From: a virus
Strand: one strand, 5' to 3'
Length of the DNA: 48,576 bases
Virus record (IMG/VR): IMGVR_UViG_3300008448_000145
Coordinates: 1 to 48,576 of that record
Below, piece by piece: positions 18,418-27,272 of this stretch. Under the pieces are notes generated by a model. That model had not been told where the DNA came from. It saw only the letters and a list, made by a program, of their open reading frames with translations, and did not search any database. Position numbers and translations under genes: made by a program. Numbering within the stretch: the first letter of the stretch is position 1; every line of letters starts with the position of its first letter.

Positions 18418-19923
18418 TTAACCGCGACCTTGCGACCGTTGGCTTCCGGTCAGGGAACCGAACAAGTTGCCGATGTCACTCTGGGTTTCACGTGCCCGTT
18501 GGTTTGCTGCGGTGTACGCACCACGCAAGTTCGTGTATTCACCCATGCTGGATGGGTAGGCGGTAGGCATCATCTGCATACCGGCCTGCATGGTTTGCAA
18601 GCGGCCACCCACACCAGTGAGATAGCCCTGATCGAACGACGTGCCCACATCGCGGGCGGTTGCCAGATCGAAGCGCCGCGCTTCCGCAGCCCGACCGGCA
18701 CCTTCAAGGCCACGCAACCCAGCACGTTTGGCTTTGGCTGCGGCAGTCTGAGCGCGGCGTGCGCGTTGCAGGCCGAAGTACTCAGGGTCGAAGTACTTGG
18801 ATTCGCCCATAAGGTTCTGCGCCTGCTCCAGTCGCTGTGCAAACAAGCCAGCGTTGGTCTGCTGGAGGGTACGCAACTCATCGGTCTGCGCGGCCAGCAG
18901 GGCACGCTCTTGGTCTGACAGACCATCGCCAGCAACGATGGAGCCAGCCAGTTGGCCTGCGGCCCGCAGTGTCAGATCAGCCAGCGCCTTCGGATCGTTG
19001 AACTTGGCAGCGATCTCACCGGGCACCTTGGACAATGCCTCAGTGAACGTGGTGGGCTTGGCCGCAGACGTTGCGCCTGTACCTGTGCCAGCAGCAATCG
19101 TGCCGCCTGTAGCAGTGCCAGTGGGGCCAACGTAGGAGCCACCCGAGTACTGGGAGATTGGAGTCGCCGACTGGGCAGTACCCGCAGCGGTCGTGACCTG
19201 AGCACCGCCCGTGACCGGGTTGACCGATGCGACCTGCAAACCGGTTGACGATGGAGCGTAAGCACCAAGGCTGTAATCAATCGGGGTGCCCGTTGCCAGC
19301 GCGTTGGACACGCCAGCTTGGAAGAAACCCGGATCAGGTGCCCGCAGACCGAAGCCAGCCGTGGCGGGGTTGAGGCCCGTAGTGGGGAACTGTGCGCCAG
19401 ACGCGAGGCTGTAGTCCACACCAGCGAACCCTGCTGGGCCACCGGCACCGGCCAGTCCGGTGGGTGCTCCTGCACCACCAAACGAGGTAGGCATCGTCAG
19501 CCCTGCACCGCCGCCACCTGTGGCACCGCCAAGACCCGTTGTACCACCACCGGTACCAAGGCCGTAGTCCACGGGGGAAATACCTGCGGTGGTCGTTGCG
19601 GCAGTCGGTGGTGCGGCTCCGGCAGCAGGAGTAACCCCGCCTCCGGCAGCAGTCGGTGCAGTGGTGTACCCACCAATACCGCCTCCGATTGCGCCCATCA
19701 GTGCCCCTCGCCCAACGTCGCCACCGAGTACCGCCTGTGATGCGCCCCCCAGTGCTGCGCCTACGGCTGCGGAACCCAGCACACTACCGACAGTTGCGGA
19801 CATGCCGAACGTGGCCGCAGTGACACCCAGCGATGTACCGATTGCTCCGGCTATCGCCGGGGCAGCAAATGGGATGGCGATTGCAACTGCAACCCCAATG
19901 AGAGTTTTTACGCCTTTGCTCAT
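18418..19923 (-). CDS. Glycine/alanine-rich internal virion protein (501 aa)
   Basis: Starts with a hydrophobic Gly/Ala-rich region (residues 1-90, several possible membrane-inserting segments), then a long Gly/Thr/Pro-rich low-complexity stretch to about 290. It ends in an alpha-helical, Ala/Arg/Gln-rich half. This plan is shared by small ejection proteins of podoviruses, which line the DNA-translocation channel in the host envelope. Neighbours are the transglycosylase protein downstream and an acetyltransferase-like protein upstream. An AAGGAG ribosome site overlaps the stop of the preceding gene. Function by context. Confidence 0.75.
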   Translation of the reverse strand: MSKGVKTLIGVAVAIAIPFAAPAIAGAIGTSLGVTAATFGMSATVGSVLGSAAVGAALGGASQAVLGGDVGRGALMGAIGGGIGGYTTAPTAAGGGVTPAAGAAPPTAATTTAGISPVDYGLGTGGGTTGLGGATGGGGAGLTMPTSFGGAGAPTGLAGAGGPAGFAGVDYSLASGAQFPTTGLNPATAGFGLRAPDPGFFQAGVSNALATGTPIDYSLGAYAPSSTGLQVASVNPVTGGAQVTTAAGTAQSATPISQYSGGSYVGPTGTATGGTIAAGTGTGATSAAKPTTFTEALSKVPGEIAAKFNDPKALADLTLRAAGQLAGSIVAGDGLSDQERALLAAQTDELRTLQQTNAGLFAQRLEQAQNLMGESKYFDPEYFGLQRARRAQTAAAKAKRAGLRGLEGAGRAAEARRFDLATARDVGTSFDQGYLTGVGGRLQTMQAGMQMMPTAYPSSMGEYTNLRGAYTAANQRARETQSDIGNLFGSLTGSQRSQGRG

Positions 19924-19933
19924 TTCGATCTCC

Positions 19934-20365
19934 TTATAGGGCCATTCTGACGTACATACAGGACTTGTTGAACCCGAAGCGGTTCAAGTAAATCTTTGCA
20001 AGACGTTCAGGTGCATACGCATCAAGGAACTCCACCCCGTTGGCTTTGAGCCATTCAAGGATGATGTGCCAATATGCAGATTTGAATCTCATCAGTCCAC
20101 GTCCAGCCAGCGCCATGACATCAGCGCACTTGTGACCATTCGTGGTGTTGAACTGGATGCCCAAGACACATGCCGGTTCGCCGTCCTCGAATCCAACAAA
20201 GACTGCTACCAGCCCAGCGAGTGCAAGGATGTAAATATCCTTGGCGTCCAGTTCATCTTTGGCAATCTCATTGCCTTTACATGCAGCATCAAAATGCGGC
20301 TCCAGAACCGGCCACAACTCAGTGACTCGTTCAGGTGTCAACATCTCAATGGTCATGTCTGTCAT
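19934..20365 (-). CDS. GNAT-fold acetyltransferase-like virion-associated protein (143 aa)
   Basis: The order of helices and strands (ELWPVLEPHFDAACKG, then a beta region with VFVGFEDGEPACVLG, a helix, and the terminal RFGFNKSCMYVR) resembles a small GNAT domain, with the usual C-terminal FGF segment. Phage T7 and relatives carry a similar small protein between tail and internal-virion genes, thought to help virion assembly. That parallel is from memory. The acetyl-CoA-binding loop is not convincing, so catalysis is uncertain. The start overlaps the preceding gene by four bases. Confidence 0.6.
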   Translation of the reverse strand: MTDMTIEMLTPERVTELWPVLEPHFDAACKGNEIAKDELDAKDIYILALAGLVAVFVGFEDGEPACVLGIQFNTTNGHKCADVMALAGRGLMRFKSAYWHIILEWLKANGVEFLDAYAPERLAKIYLNRFGFNKSCMYVRMAL

Positions 20366-21195
20366 TTGTATTTCTCAACAAGGCTGTCAAAAAACTCTTT
20401 GCCCTTCATCTTCACGACGTTGGCGGGGATGACGTATTCTCCCTCATGGGCGTTGATCAGTACAGAGCCATCTGCCTTCTTGGAGTCAGGGGTCATGCCG
20501 CCACGGGCCATCGACGGCACTGCGCCGCTGGAGACTTGGGAGGCGCTGATCTCGGGGCCACCGGCCATTGCGGGAGAACCGCCCTGCATCATGTTCTGCC
20601 CACCCACATCAGCTTGGATCGCACGGGCCGCGAGCAACAGGACAAACACCAGACCTTGGTCATACTGGGGCGGCAAGTCCTGCTCGGTGGCGATACCGTT
20701 CTGGATGGCGAACTTGCGGACGTAAGGATACATCTCGGGGTTCTGCGCAGCGACCGTCGCTAACTGGACGACCATGTTAAGTTCTTGCTGTGTCAACTCG
20801 CCGGTCTGCATGACCTGCTGGATCGCTACCCGGATAGCCTCAATCTGTTGTGGGTTCTGCGTAGCGAACTGGTTGACCTGCATCTCCAGCATCTGGGGCG
20901 ACATCGTGCCACCTTGCCCAACTGCCTGCTCGCTGACACCAACACCGGTACCGGCGCTCATACCTGCACCGGGCATACTGGACATACCGGCCATGTCAGG
21001 CGCACCACCGGGGCCGATCATGCCACCAGCTTGGTATGAGGGAGCGAAAGTTGCCGCGCCGCCCATGCCGCCCGACAGGCCAGCCACTGGGGGTGTATTC
21101 ATCGAGGGAGTGCCTGCACTGCCGACATTCAAAATGCTTGCGAGTGCCGGTGGAATATCGGGCATCGACATGTTGTAGGGGTTCTGCATGTTCAT
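20362..21195 (-). CDS. Virion-associated protein (277 aa)
   Basis: Residues 1-100 are rich in Pro, Gly, Met and Ala with no regular structure. Residues 105-190 are helical (VAIQQVMQTGELTQQELN). The C-terminus has the segment INAHEGEYVIPANVVK followed by a short helix, which I have seen at the ends of phage structural proteins. It overlaps genes on both sides by four bases, so it is translated together with them. Probably a tail or internal virion component; precise role unknown. Confidence 0.65.
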   Translation of the reverse strand: MNMQNPYNMSMPDIPPALASILNVGSAGTPSMNTPPVAGLSGGMGGAATFAPSYQAGGMIGPGGAPDMAGMSSMPGAGMSAGTGVGVSEQAVGQGGTMSPQMLEMQVNQFATQNPQQIEAIRVAIQQVMQTGELTQQELNMVVQLATVAAQNPEMYPYVRKFAIQNGIATEQDLPPQYDQGLVFVLLLAARAIQADVGGQNMMQGGSPAMAGGPEISASQVSSGAVPSMARGGMTPDSKKADGSVLINAHEGEYVIPANVVKMKGKEFFDSLVEKYK

Positions 21196-21548
21196 CCTTT
21201 CAGTTGATTGATCAACGTGTTCACCGTTGCTCGTAAATTGGCTACATCATTCGCAAGCTGCTGAACATCAGACACCAACTTACCATAGTCGTCAAGGCTC
21301 GGCACAGTCGCTCCGCCTATTGTAAACCCGGTACCCTGCGCAGTCACGCGAGTCATGTTCTGGGTCGGCGGGTTGGACACCGTAACTTGACCCTTAACGA
21401 CAGCACGAACTGAGTTGTCCGCACCCCGAGCGCCAGTCAGCAACTCGATGTTCTCTTTCATGGCAGTCAGGGTATTGAACTGCCAATCATTCAGCCCGCC
21501 CTGCGGGATGGACGGTATCGCTGTGAAGCGTGGGCCACGTGTTGCCAT
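21192..21548 (-). CDS. Small structural protein with C-terminal coiled coil (118 aa)
   Basis: An N-terminal segment contains IPQGGLNDWQFNTL, a middle beta region, and residues 85-118 form heptads (VQQLANDVANLRATVNTLIN) typical of a trimeric or dimeric coiled coil. The stop overlaps the next start by four bases and the start overlaps the nozzle gene stop by one base. Likely a tail-associated oligomer, such as a needle or plug. This role is inferred from location. Confidence 0.65.
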   Translation of the reverse strand: MATRGPRFTAIPSIPQGGLNDWQFNTLTAMKENIELLTGARGADNSVRAVVKGQVTVSNPPTQNMTRVTAQGTGFTIGGATVPSLDDYGKLVSDVQQLANDVANLRATVNTLINQLKG

Positions 21549-24205
21549 CAGACCTCCCTCAATCCAAGCATGGTTTCGGCCAGATGGATGGCACGAATCC
21601 GAATGTTGCCTTCGACACCGACCTCAAACGTATCGGTGCGGTACCCGGTCGGCAGGCGGAATCCATCTACGTCATTGACTGTGGTCGTGAAGATCAGTTG
21701 CTTGTTCACCCACATGCGGAACGTGATCTCGTCCGCCGTGTTCCAGTTGGTCAATGCGTTGTTCCACACCTGCACATCGGTATCCCACGTCTGCGTCACG
21801 GTGGAGTAGTCTGCAACCACCCGCGCTGCGCCAAGATTGATCATGTCCTTGGTGACGATGACCTTGGACTTCCACTCCTGAACCACAGGCGGCTGCGCAA
21901 GATTGTCCCACTCGTAGATGTCGCCGTTGGTGCCGCTGACGTAGTACACGATGCCGTCGATGGAGTCGTAGAACGAAGCTGAGAAGTTGTAGTCCGCATT
22001 GACAAAGAACCCACCGACCTTGGCATCTTGCTCGAAGATGAAGGCACCCGTCGAGTGCGAGGCGAAGTAGTTGTCGCCGTAGTACTCAGCCACCACCGTC
22101 TTGGGGTTGATGCTGGACTGCCACGTGTCGTTGTTGTACAGCAGCTTGGTGATGATGCCCGCGCCACTGCTGGGCGAATACACCGCCAGCCCGTCATGCG
22201 TGGAGTACACGATGCCATAGCCCATCGTCACCATGCTGTTCTTGTTCAGGCACGGGAAGTTGGCGTCGATCCGCGCTGTGGACATGCCGTTGGCTGGGTC
22301 AGAACCCGAAACGATGTACGGGTACGAGTCTGTCGTCACCAGCGAGGAGCCGCTGATCGCCGCGATACCCACGACGTTGTGTTCGAGGTTGACAGCATAC
22401 GCAGCAGGCCATGCGTGCGGGCGACCCGGCTCGGAGAAGAACAACGTGTTGCCAACAAAGCCCACGAGGATGTTGTTTTGGATGGCGGTCAGTCCCTGCA
22501 AGTCTTCAGGCGGTGCGTCGTAATTATCCGTGGCAAGAATGTCAAACAGATCACGCGAGTCGAAGTCATCGAGGAAGGTGTACACACCGCCGTCGCCCCA
22601 GTACCGCGCAGCCGTGGTGGGAGGGTTCTCAGAGACATCATGGAACAGGGTGCCCGCAACCACAAGGGTGTTGGCAACGTCTGCCGCCGCCTGCGCGTAC
22701 TCGAACGTGTAGTCGTCGATCACATCCGTGACGATGCCACCCGTGATGTCGAAGGATGCCACGGTGCAGCCGCTGATCTTGAAGCGATCATCGACCGACA
22801 AGTTGTGGGGGAAGATCAGCGCGACACGCGAGACGTTGGCTGTGCGCTGCACCGAGGCCAGCCCGGTGGGGAACCACAGGGTCTGGAGCAAATAGAACTC
22901 TGTGCCTGAAGCAGCCGCCAGCGTGCGGTAGAGCTTCACACCACGCACAAAGTTGTTGCCGGAAGGCTTGACCGTGGGGATGTTGGACACCGTGACGGAG
23001 ATGCCTTCCTTGATGAACAGATCATCAGACGGCTTGGCCGCGATGGACTCCTCGTCCCAAGGCGTGATCCATGTGAATGTGTATGACCGCGCTTGCGTCA
23101 GCCCACCGAGGTTGACCTTGCCAGCACTGCTCGTGGTCGTAGCAATCTGGGGGCCGGGGCTGAAGTAAGTGAAGGTCGTGGGGTTGGTGACTGTGCATTC
23201 GACGTTGGTCGCGTTCAAATTGCGGATGTCCCATTTCACAGTGCCGCTGGTCGTGTTGGGCACCGTTGTGATGATGTCGAACGTGTTGGCCGTGACGTTG
23301 GTGACGGTGTACGCGCCATCGGTGGCAGTGCCGGATGTGAAATCCAGCGTCACCTGTGCGCTATTCGCCAACCCGTGGGCGTTGATCGTGACCTGAATGG
23401 TCGTGGTGCCCGAGTTCGTCCACGTGATGTTGCCCGACCGAGCGGCTGCTACCGGTGCTGTGATAGCAAAGGTGTCCTTGTCGATCACGCTGACCGAGTA
23501 CGCGCCATTGATGGTGGTGTCGGCGCTGAACTGGAGGTTTGTCACCATGCCGGTCTGAAGGCCGTGGTCAGTGATCACGACGGCCAACGACAGCGTGCCG
23601 GAACTTTGGCTGTATGTGCCGGTGCGGGTCGATCCTGCCTGCGTGTATGTGCCGTTGATGTAGCTGAACCCGGAGACGGACACGGAGTTGCCAGTGCGCA
23701 GGCCATGCGCTGCGGAGGTCACGATGGTGACGATGTTGGCCGCATCACGGGCATACGAAGTGGTTGTCTTCTCGGTGAAGGTTCCAGCGGTCGTTGTCAG
23801 TTGTAAGGCATCATCGGGCGGTGCCAGTCCAAGGTCGTAAAAACCCACAGGGTATGGAGCCGCGCCAGTCGTTGCCAGTTCGTAGTTGCTGACCTTGGGC
23901 TTGCCGTCACCCGAGTAGTAGAACCGCTGCTCGTCCTTGTCGGTCTTGGAGGCAACAGCGATGTCCACATCAGTGAGCCACGAGAGCCACTTCTTGGCAT
24001 CGGTATCGGGATCGCGCAGCGCAAACAGCGTCTTGATCACGCCGGTGCGGCCTGTGTTGTCAACCACAACAGGTTGTGGATAGGGGATCAGATCACCGGA
24101 GTACAGTTTGCAGTTGTTCGCAATCTGGCCCGCCGTGTTGGGAAGCAACTCCGGCGAGATTTTCGGTGCAGTACCGAGGAAGCCTATGATCTTTACGCCT
24201 GCCAT
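21548..24205 (-). CDS. Tail nozzle-like protein (tail tubular B / gp10-like) with beta repeats (885 aa)
   Basis: The opening segment (GVKIIGFLGTAPKISPELLP) and the C-terminal half, with beta-propeller-like stretches such as FFSEPGRPHAWP and VYSTHDGLAVYSP, match podovirus tail nozzle proteins that build the distal tail tube. Residues about 150-330 hold at least three copies of a repeat of the form HGL.TG...v......NGaYtV..v...TF.i, with a divergent fourth near residue 460. These are small beta modules common in phage tails. It is translationally coupled to the endolysin gene upstream (one-base overlap). Nozzle assignment is by resemblance and size, not proof. Confidence 0.7.
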   Translation of the reverse strand: MAGVKIIGFLGTAPKISPELLPNTAGQIANNCKLYSGDLIPYPQPVVVDNTGRTGVIKTLFALRDPDTDAKKWLSWLTDVDIAVASKTDKDEQRFYYSGDGKPKVSNYELATTGAAPYPVGFYDLGLAPPDDALQLTTTAGTFTEKTTTSYARDAANIVTIVTSAAHGLRTGNSVSVSGFSYINGTYTQAGSTRTGTYSQSSGTLSLAVVITDHGLQTGMVTNLQFSADTTINGAYSVSVIDKDTFAITAPVAAARSGNITWTNSGTTTIQVTINAHGLANSAQVTLDFTSGTATDGAYTVTNVTANTFDIITTVPNTTSGTVKWDIRNLNATNVECTVTNPTTFTYFSPGPQIATTTSSAGKVNLGGLTQARSYTFTWITPWDEESIAAKPSDDLFIKEGISVTVSNIPTVKPSGNNFVRGVKLYRTLAAASGTEFYLLQTLWFPTGLASVQRTANVSRVALIFPHNLSVDDRFKISGCTVASFDITGGIVTDVIDDYTFEYAQAAADVANTLVVAGTLFHDVSENPPTTAARYWGDGGVYTFLDDFDSRDLFDILATDNYDAPPEDLQGLTAIQNNILVGFVGNTLFFSEPGRPHAWPAAYAVNLEHNVVGIAAISGSSLVTTDSYPYIVSGSDPANGMSTARIDANFPCLNKNSMVTMGYGIVYSTHDGLAVYSPSSGAGIITKLLYNNDTWQSSINPKTVVAEYYGDNYFASHSTGAFIFEQDAKVGGFFVNADYNFSASFYDSIDGIVYYVSGTNGDIYEWDNLAQPPVVQEWKSKVIVTKDMINLGAARVVADYSTVTQTWDTDVQVWNNALTNWNTADEITFRMWVNKQLIFTTTVNDVDGFRLPTGYRTDTFEVGVEGNIRIRAIHLAETMLGLREV

Positions 24206-24669
24206 TACGCAACCAATCCTTGAAGGTAAACCGTCTTGCCGTCTTGCTTGACAGCAGTCAGCGCCTGCTTCTTCAGGTTTGCGGGGTCATACGACACATG
24301 CACCCAGCCGCTGTCCGGCACACCCTGAGTATAAAACTCAAGGATCACCTGAGTAAATGGGAGATTGCTGCGAACCCACTCGGCCAGTTCTGCGTTGGGC
24401 ACGCCGGGGATTTCGATGTCCGCCGCCATGCCCTTGCAATGATCAGACGTTTTGGAGCCGCCCACCTTGGCGTTGACATCAGGATGGCGGAAGCCCGAGT
24501 TGACTTTCACGCCCTTGCCGTAGTGGTCACGCACAGGTTGAAGTACGTATACAGCCAGCGCCTGCAAGTTGCTGATCGCCGTCTGGTCGGGCGAGTTGTC
24601 CATGTCGTGGCGCAAAGCGGTTTCGCTTTTGGTCATCTCGGACAGCGTGAAGTTTTCAGTCAGGTTCAT
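24205..24669 (-). CDS. Peptidase M15-type endolysin (154 aa)
   Basis: A zinc peptidase of the M15 (D-Ala-D-Ala carboxypeptidase-like) type. The SGFRHPDVN segment is followed by SDHCKGMAAD (H77 and D84 as zinc ligands) and WVHVSY (H124 as third ligand). Family members cleave the peptide cross-links of the cell wall. The neighbouring holin-like gene (4-base overlap) makes a lysis role most likely. No signal peptide is seen, consistent with holin-dependent release. Confidence 0.88.
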   Translation of the reverse strand: MNLTENFTLSEMTKSETALRHDMDNSPDQTAISNLQALAVYVLQPVRDHYGKGVKVNSGFRHPDVNAKVGGSKTSDHCKGMAADIEIPGVPNAELAEWVRSNLPFTQVILEFYTQGVPDSGWVHVSYDPANLKKQALTAVKQDGKTVYLQGLVA

Positions 24670-25163
24670 TTTGCTGGCCCCGATTTAGAGAGCAGGTCGG
24701 TCTTGGCCTGTGAGCCAGCACTGCTGCCAAAGTAATAGGCAATGATGCCCGTCCATGCGGTGCCAAGTGAGCCGAGCATCATCAGGATGGCTGGGTTGCT
24801 GCTGTCGATCTGGTTGAAGAACATCATCACCATGATGCCAAAGAAGCCGATGGTAACTGCGCCAGCCAGAAGGGGTGGCATCATTGAGCGGGTGGTAGCC
24901 TGCATCTCTCGTGCGCTCTTGCGATCCTCAACCTCCAGCTTCTCGAAGTTGAGGCCAAGTTCCTGCGCTTGCTTTTGCAACTCGATCTCGGCGATCTTGA
25001 CCTGTGCGATCTGCTCTGCTGACAACTTGTTGTTGGAGATCATGTCGCCAACTTTGTCCGGGTCAACCCCGATGGCTTTGGAGATGGCCGACACAGCCAT
25101 ACCTGCCAGTGGGCCACCCATTGCGGTGGCGATAGTCGGTGCAATCTGTTTGAGCCAATCCAT
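24666..25163 (-). CDS. Holin-like membrane protein, GTA-holin type (165 aa)
   Basis: N-terminal segment DWLKQIAPTIATAMGGPLAG, a polar helical middle (residues 45-90), then two clear transmembrane segments at about 95-116 and 126-147 and a short basic tail. This layout matches the three-segment holin family described for gene transfer agents. It would permeabilise the inner membrane to release the M15 endolysin, encoded immediately downstream with a 4-base overlap. Confidence 0.82.
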   Translation of the reverse strand: MDWLKQIAPTIATAMGGPLAGMAVSAISKAIGVDPDKVGDMISNNKLSAEQIAQVKIAEIELQKQAQELGLNFEKLEVEDRKSAREMQATTRSMMPPLLAGAVTIGFFGIMVMMFFNQIDSSNPAILMMLGSLGTAWTGIIAYYFGSSAGSQAKTDLLSKSGPAK

Positions 25164-25164
25164 A

Positions 25165-25782
25165 TCAGTTACCCCTTTTGGTTAATATCGTGCTGGCAAT
25201 CTCCAGCATGAATTTGACCTGTTCTATATCCACAGGAGGTTCGGCCCAACCTACCGTGATCTGCCCAACAAACCGATGCGAGTCAGGCGGCACACTTACC
25301 CGACAGGTAAATTTTACGCCCTTCTCGATATACCACAAGCCTACCTCGGATTGTGCGTAGCGGTACTCACCACAAGGAATCTCGTTTGTCATCAGCTTGA
25401 CGACATCCGAGTTGTTGGACGAGTTCTGGCTGAACAGACCTACGTCGATTTCTTCAACCGCCTTGTCCCTGCCGTCCTTCGTGTAGGCCCGATACAACAC
25501 CCGGCTGTTGAACAGGGGGTTGACCTTGAAGATCGCTACTACTGCCGCCCCGGTCTGCTTAAACAACATGGAGCTTGCGTCGTCTGCCCTTGAGGTGTTG
25601 ATCTCCGGCAGCTTCTTGGACTCCTTGTATGCGTCCAGCATGAAGGTTTGGTTCTGCCAGAGGAAGTACCCGGCAAAGGCCACCACGCCCATGATGAGGA
25701 TGGCGAACAGCTTGAACGGCGAGTCCACATACCCGAGCACCTTGTCGAGTGTTGAATTGGCGTTCAGCTTTTCGTCGCTCAT
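25165..25782 (-). CDS. Membrane-anchored protein of the lysis region (205 aa)
   Basis: One transmembrane segment at about 23-43 (LFAILIMGVVAFAGYFLWQN) with a cytoplasmic N-terminus, followed by an alpha/beta domain that would lie in the periplasm. It contains two cysteines (EIPCGEYRYA and VKFTCRVSV) that could form a disulphide. It sits directly upstream of the holin and overlaps the gene before it by four bases. It may assist lysis or block superinfection; no family recognised. Confidence 0.65.
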   Translation of the reverse strand: MSDEKLNANSTLDKVLGYVDSPFKLFAILIMGVVAFAGYFLWQNQTFMLDAYKESKKLPEINTSRADDASSMLFKQTGAAVVAIFKVNPLFNSRVLYRAYTKDGRDKAVEEIDVGLFSQNSSNNSDVVKLMTNEIPCGEYRYAQSEVGLWYIEKGVKFTCRVSVPPDSHRFVGQITVGWAEPPVDIEQVKFMLEIASTILTKRGN

Positions 25783-26231
25783 CTTCGGACGTGCATCATG
25801 TACAAGACAATGCCGTAAATTAGTAACCCCGCCAAGACGATGGAGGCCATGCCAATGGCGATGTACTCAATCATGTCTTCTATTTGCGCCGCCCTGCGGG
25901 CCTTCTCCCGAGCGATGGCCTCTGCTTCCTCCCGCCTTCGCCGCGCTGCTTGGGCTTGGAACTGAAGCCAGTCATTCCAAAGCCCCGGCCTGCCTGCGTA
26001 GATCATGCGCTCCTTGAGTTCTTCCTCTTGCAGTCGAAGCTGCTCCAGCGCCATGAACTCCTCAAGACTGGAGCCACCACCTTTTTGATTGGCTTTTTCC
26101 TGAATCTTGGCTTTGTTGTCGAAGTAGTCAAAGACCCGACTGCCGAGCGCAGACAGTTCTTTCCCGTTTGCTAGGGCACCCTTGATGACAGCAAACGCTG
26201 CATTCGCGGCAGCAATTTCAGCAAGCATCAA
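25779..26231 (-). CDS. Membrane protein with helical cytoplasmic domain (150 aa)
   Basis: The Ala-rich N-terminal helix (MMLAEIAAANAAFAVIKGAL), a charged helical middle with many Arg/Glu/Ala residues (about 55-120) and one C-terminal transmembrane segment at about 122-144. It resembles a conserved phage protein found near lysis genes in several podoviruses. It overlaps the following gene by four bases. Role unknown; membrane targeting is clear. Confidence 0.65.
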   Translation of the reverse strand: MMLAEIAAANAAFAVIKGALANGKELSALGSRVFDYFDNKAKIQEKANQKGGGSSLEEFMALEQLRLQEEELKERMIYAGRPGLWNDWLQFQAQAARRRREEAEAIAREKARRAAQIEDMIEYIAIGMASIVLAGLLIYGIVLYMMHVRR

Positions 26232-26250
26232 GGCCCCCTAGTACGTGGAT

Positions 26251-26403
26251 TTACTTTTTGGACTTCAACATGCACTTGCCCATTGCTTTGCACTTGGCAG
26301 CATTAGGACACGCAGCGCAGGGCTTGAACACCATACCGCCTTTTTTGTAGGCCATAGGCTTGGCGGTGGACTTGTCTTTTTTCATCATCATCATTCCGGG
26401 CAT
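26251..26403 (-). CDS. Cysteine-containing microprotein (50 aa)
   Basis: A short frame from ATG 26403 to TAA 26251 preceded by AAGGAG. It is very basic and Met-rich at the start (MPGMMMMKKD), and its second half carries four cysteines as CAAC...C...C (C29, C32, C38, C44), a spacing that could bind one zinc. It fills the gap between two membrane-protein genes exactly, supporting a real gene. Function unknown. Confidence 0.65.
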   Translation of the reverse strand: MPGMMMMKKDKSTAKPMAYKKGGMVFKPCAACPNAAKCKAMGKCMLKSKK

Positions 26404-26406
26404 GAT

Positions 26407-26694
26407 TTACTCCTTGGTAAGTTTGGTTTCGAGCTTTTTGAACAGCAGCCCGAGGGTGCTGTCGATCTTGTTGAAGCCGTCTTTCATGTCGTGCTTCAAC
26501 TCCTTGAAGTCGTCCTTGATGTCAGTCATTGCAACTTTGAAGTCGTCCCTGCGGACGTAGACTTCAGGGAGGTCACGTTCGATCTGCTTCATGTCGGCCT
26601 TCAATTCTTTGATGGCATCCCAGACGACCTTCAGCACCCACCCGAGGGTAGCACCTAGTCCTGCAAACAGCCAGTTGACAATCGTCTGATCCAT
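26407..26694 (-). CDS. Transmembrane coiled-coil protein (95 aa)
   Basis: One transmembrane segment at residues 6-26 (VNWLFAGLGATLGWVLKVVW) followed by a long charged heptad region (28-92) that predicts a coiled coil. This resembles small membrane proteins in phage lysis blocks, including XhlA-like and spanin-related proteins, though none can be assigned. It begins six bases from the neighbouring gene and has good coding character. Confidence 0.65.
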   Translation of the reverse strand: MDQTIVNWLFAGLGATLGWVLKVVWDAIKELKADMKQIERDLPEVYVRRDDFKVAMTDIKDDFKELKHDMKDGFNKIDSTLGLLFKKLETKLTKE

Positions 26695-26700
26695 CGGGCT

Positions 26701-26961
26701 TTACTCCTGTGGGAGACGTGCGGCTTGGGCAGTCTGTGCAGCTTGGTACGCAGCAACAACTTCAGCAGTGTGCGTCGCCGCACAGATGGCCTGCACACGA
26801 GCGTCCTCTGCGCTGTAGTCATCACCGGGGGCGACAACGTGGCGGTGAAATGTGCCACTGATCTGCTTGCCATCTTCCATGATGGCGGTCTTGGTGCGTA
26901 CTTGTACGACACCTGATTCAATGACCTCGATGCGGTCAACTACGGTTACTTTTTCCAGCAT
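26701..26961 (-). CDS. Conserved phage hypothetical protein (86 aa)
   Basis: Residues 1-45 form beta strands (VTVVDRIEVIESGVVQVRTKTAIMEDG), followed by HRHVVAPGDDYSAED and an Ala-rich helix. Similar short proteins lie beside tail-fibre genes in several environmental phages, and a structural or chaperone role is possible. A GGAG ribosome site precedes the start. An inverted repeat at 26979-26998 lies just upstream. Confidence 0.6.
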   Translation of the reverse strand: MLEKVTVVDRIEVIESGVVQVRTKTAIMEDGKQISGTFHRHVVAPGDDYSAEDARVQAICAATHTAEVVAAYQAAQTAQAARLPQE

Positions 26962-26978
26962 GATGCTCTCCTAGTATG

Positions 26979-26998
26979 GCCCAAGAATCCACTTGGGC
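26979..26998 (-). other. Intergenic hairpin (7-bp stem)
   Basis: GCCCAAG and CTTGGGC, separated by six bases, lie in the gap between the 85-residue and the 86-residue genes. No T-tract follows on the minus strand, so it is not a normal terminator there; it may slow or protect the transcript. On the plus strand it is followed by TTTGGTTT. Confidence 0.5.
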
Positions 26999-27004
26999 TT
27001 TGGT

Positions 27005-27262
27005 TTAACAATCGGTCGCGCCAGCGAACTCTGGCTGTAGCTTCACAAACTCATACGCTTGCGCAAGCGGATTGGTTGCACTCATGTCGTATGCGCAAGT
27101 GTAATTAACGCTTCCCGCAGCAACTGTGCTCGCGGCATCTTTGTATGCTCGAACCCAAAATGTTATCTGCGCCTTATTGTCCAGCGATAAACCCTCGACA
27201 CGATGGTATGCGTCAACGATGTCAACACCGAAAGGTGTACCAACAGTTTTTTTGAGTGCCAT
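27005..27262 (-). CDS. Small virion-associated protein (85 aa)
   Basis: The ATG at 27262 has AAGGAG upstream and opens MALKKTVGTP; a longer frame from 27301 would run into the neighbouring tailspike gene and is rejected. The protein is beta-rich, containing QITFWVRAYKDAAS and a NYTCAYDM strand. I recall similar short proteins beside tailspike genes, but no function. It begins the AT-rich tail module. Confidence 0.65.
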   Translation of the reverse strand: MALKKTVGTPFGVDIVDAYHRVEGLSLDNKAQITFWVRAYKDAASTVAAGSVNYTCAYDMSATNPLAQAYEFVKLQPEFAGATDC

Positions 27263-27272
27263 AAAAATCTCC

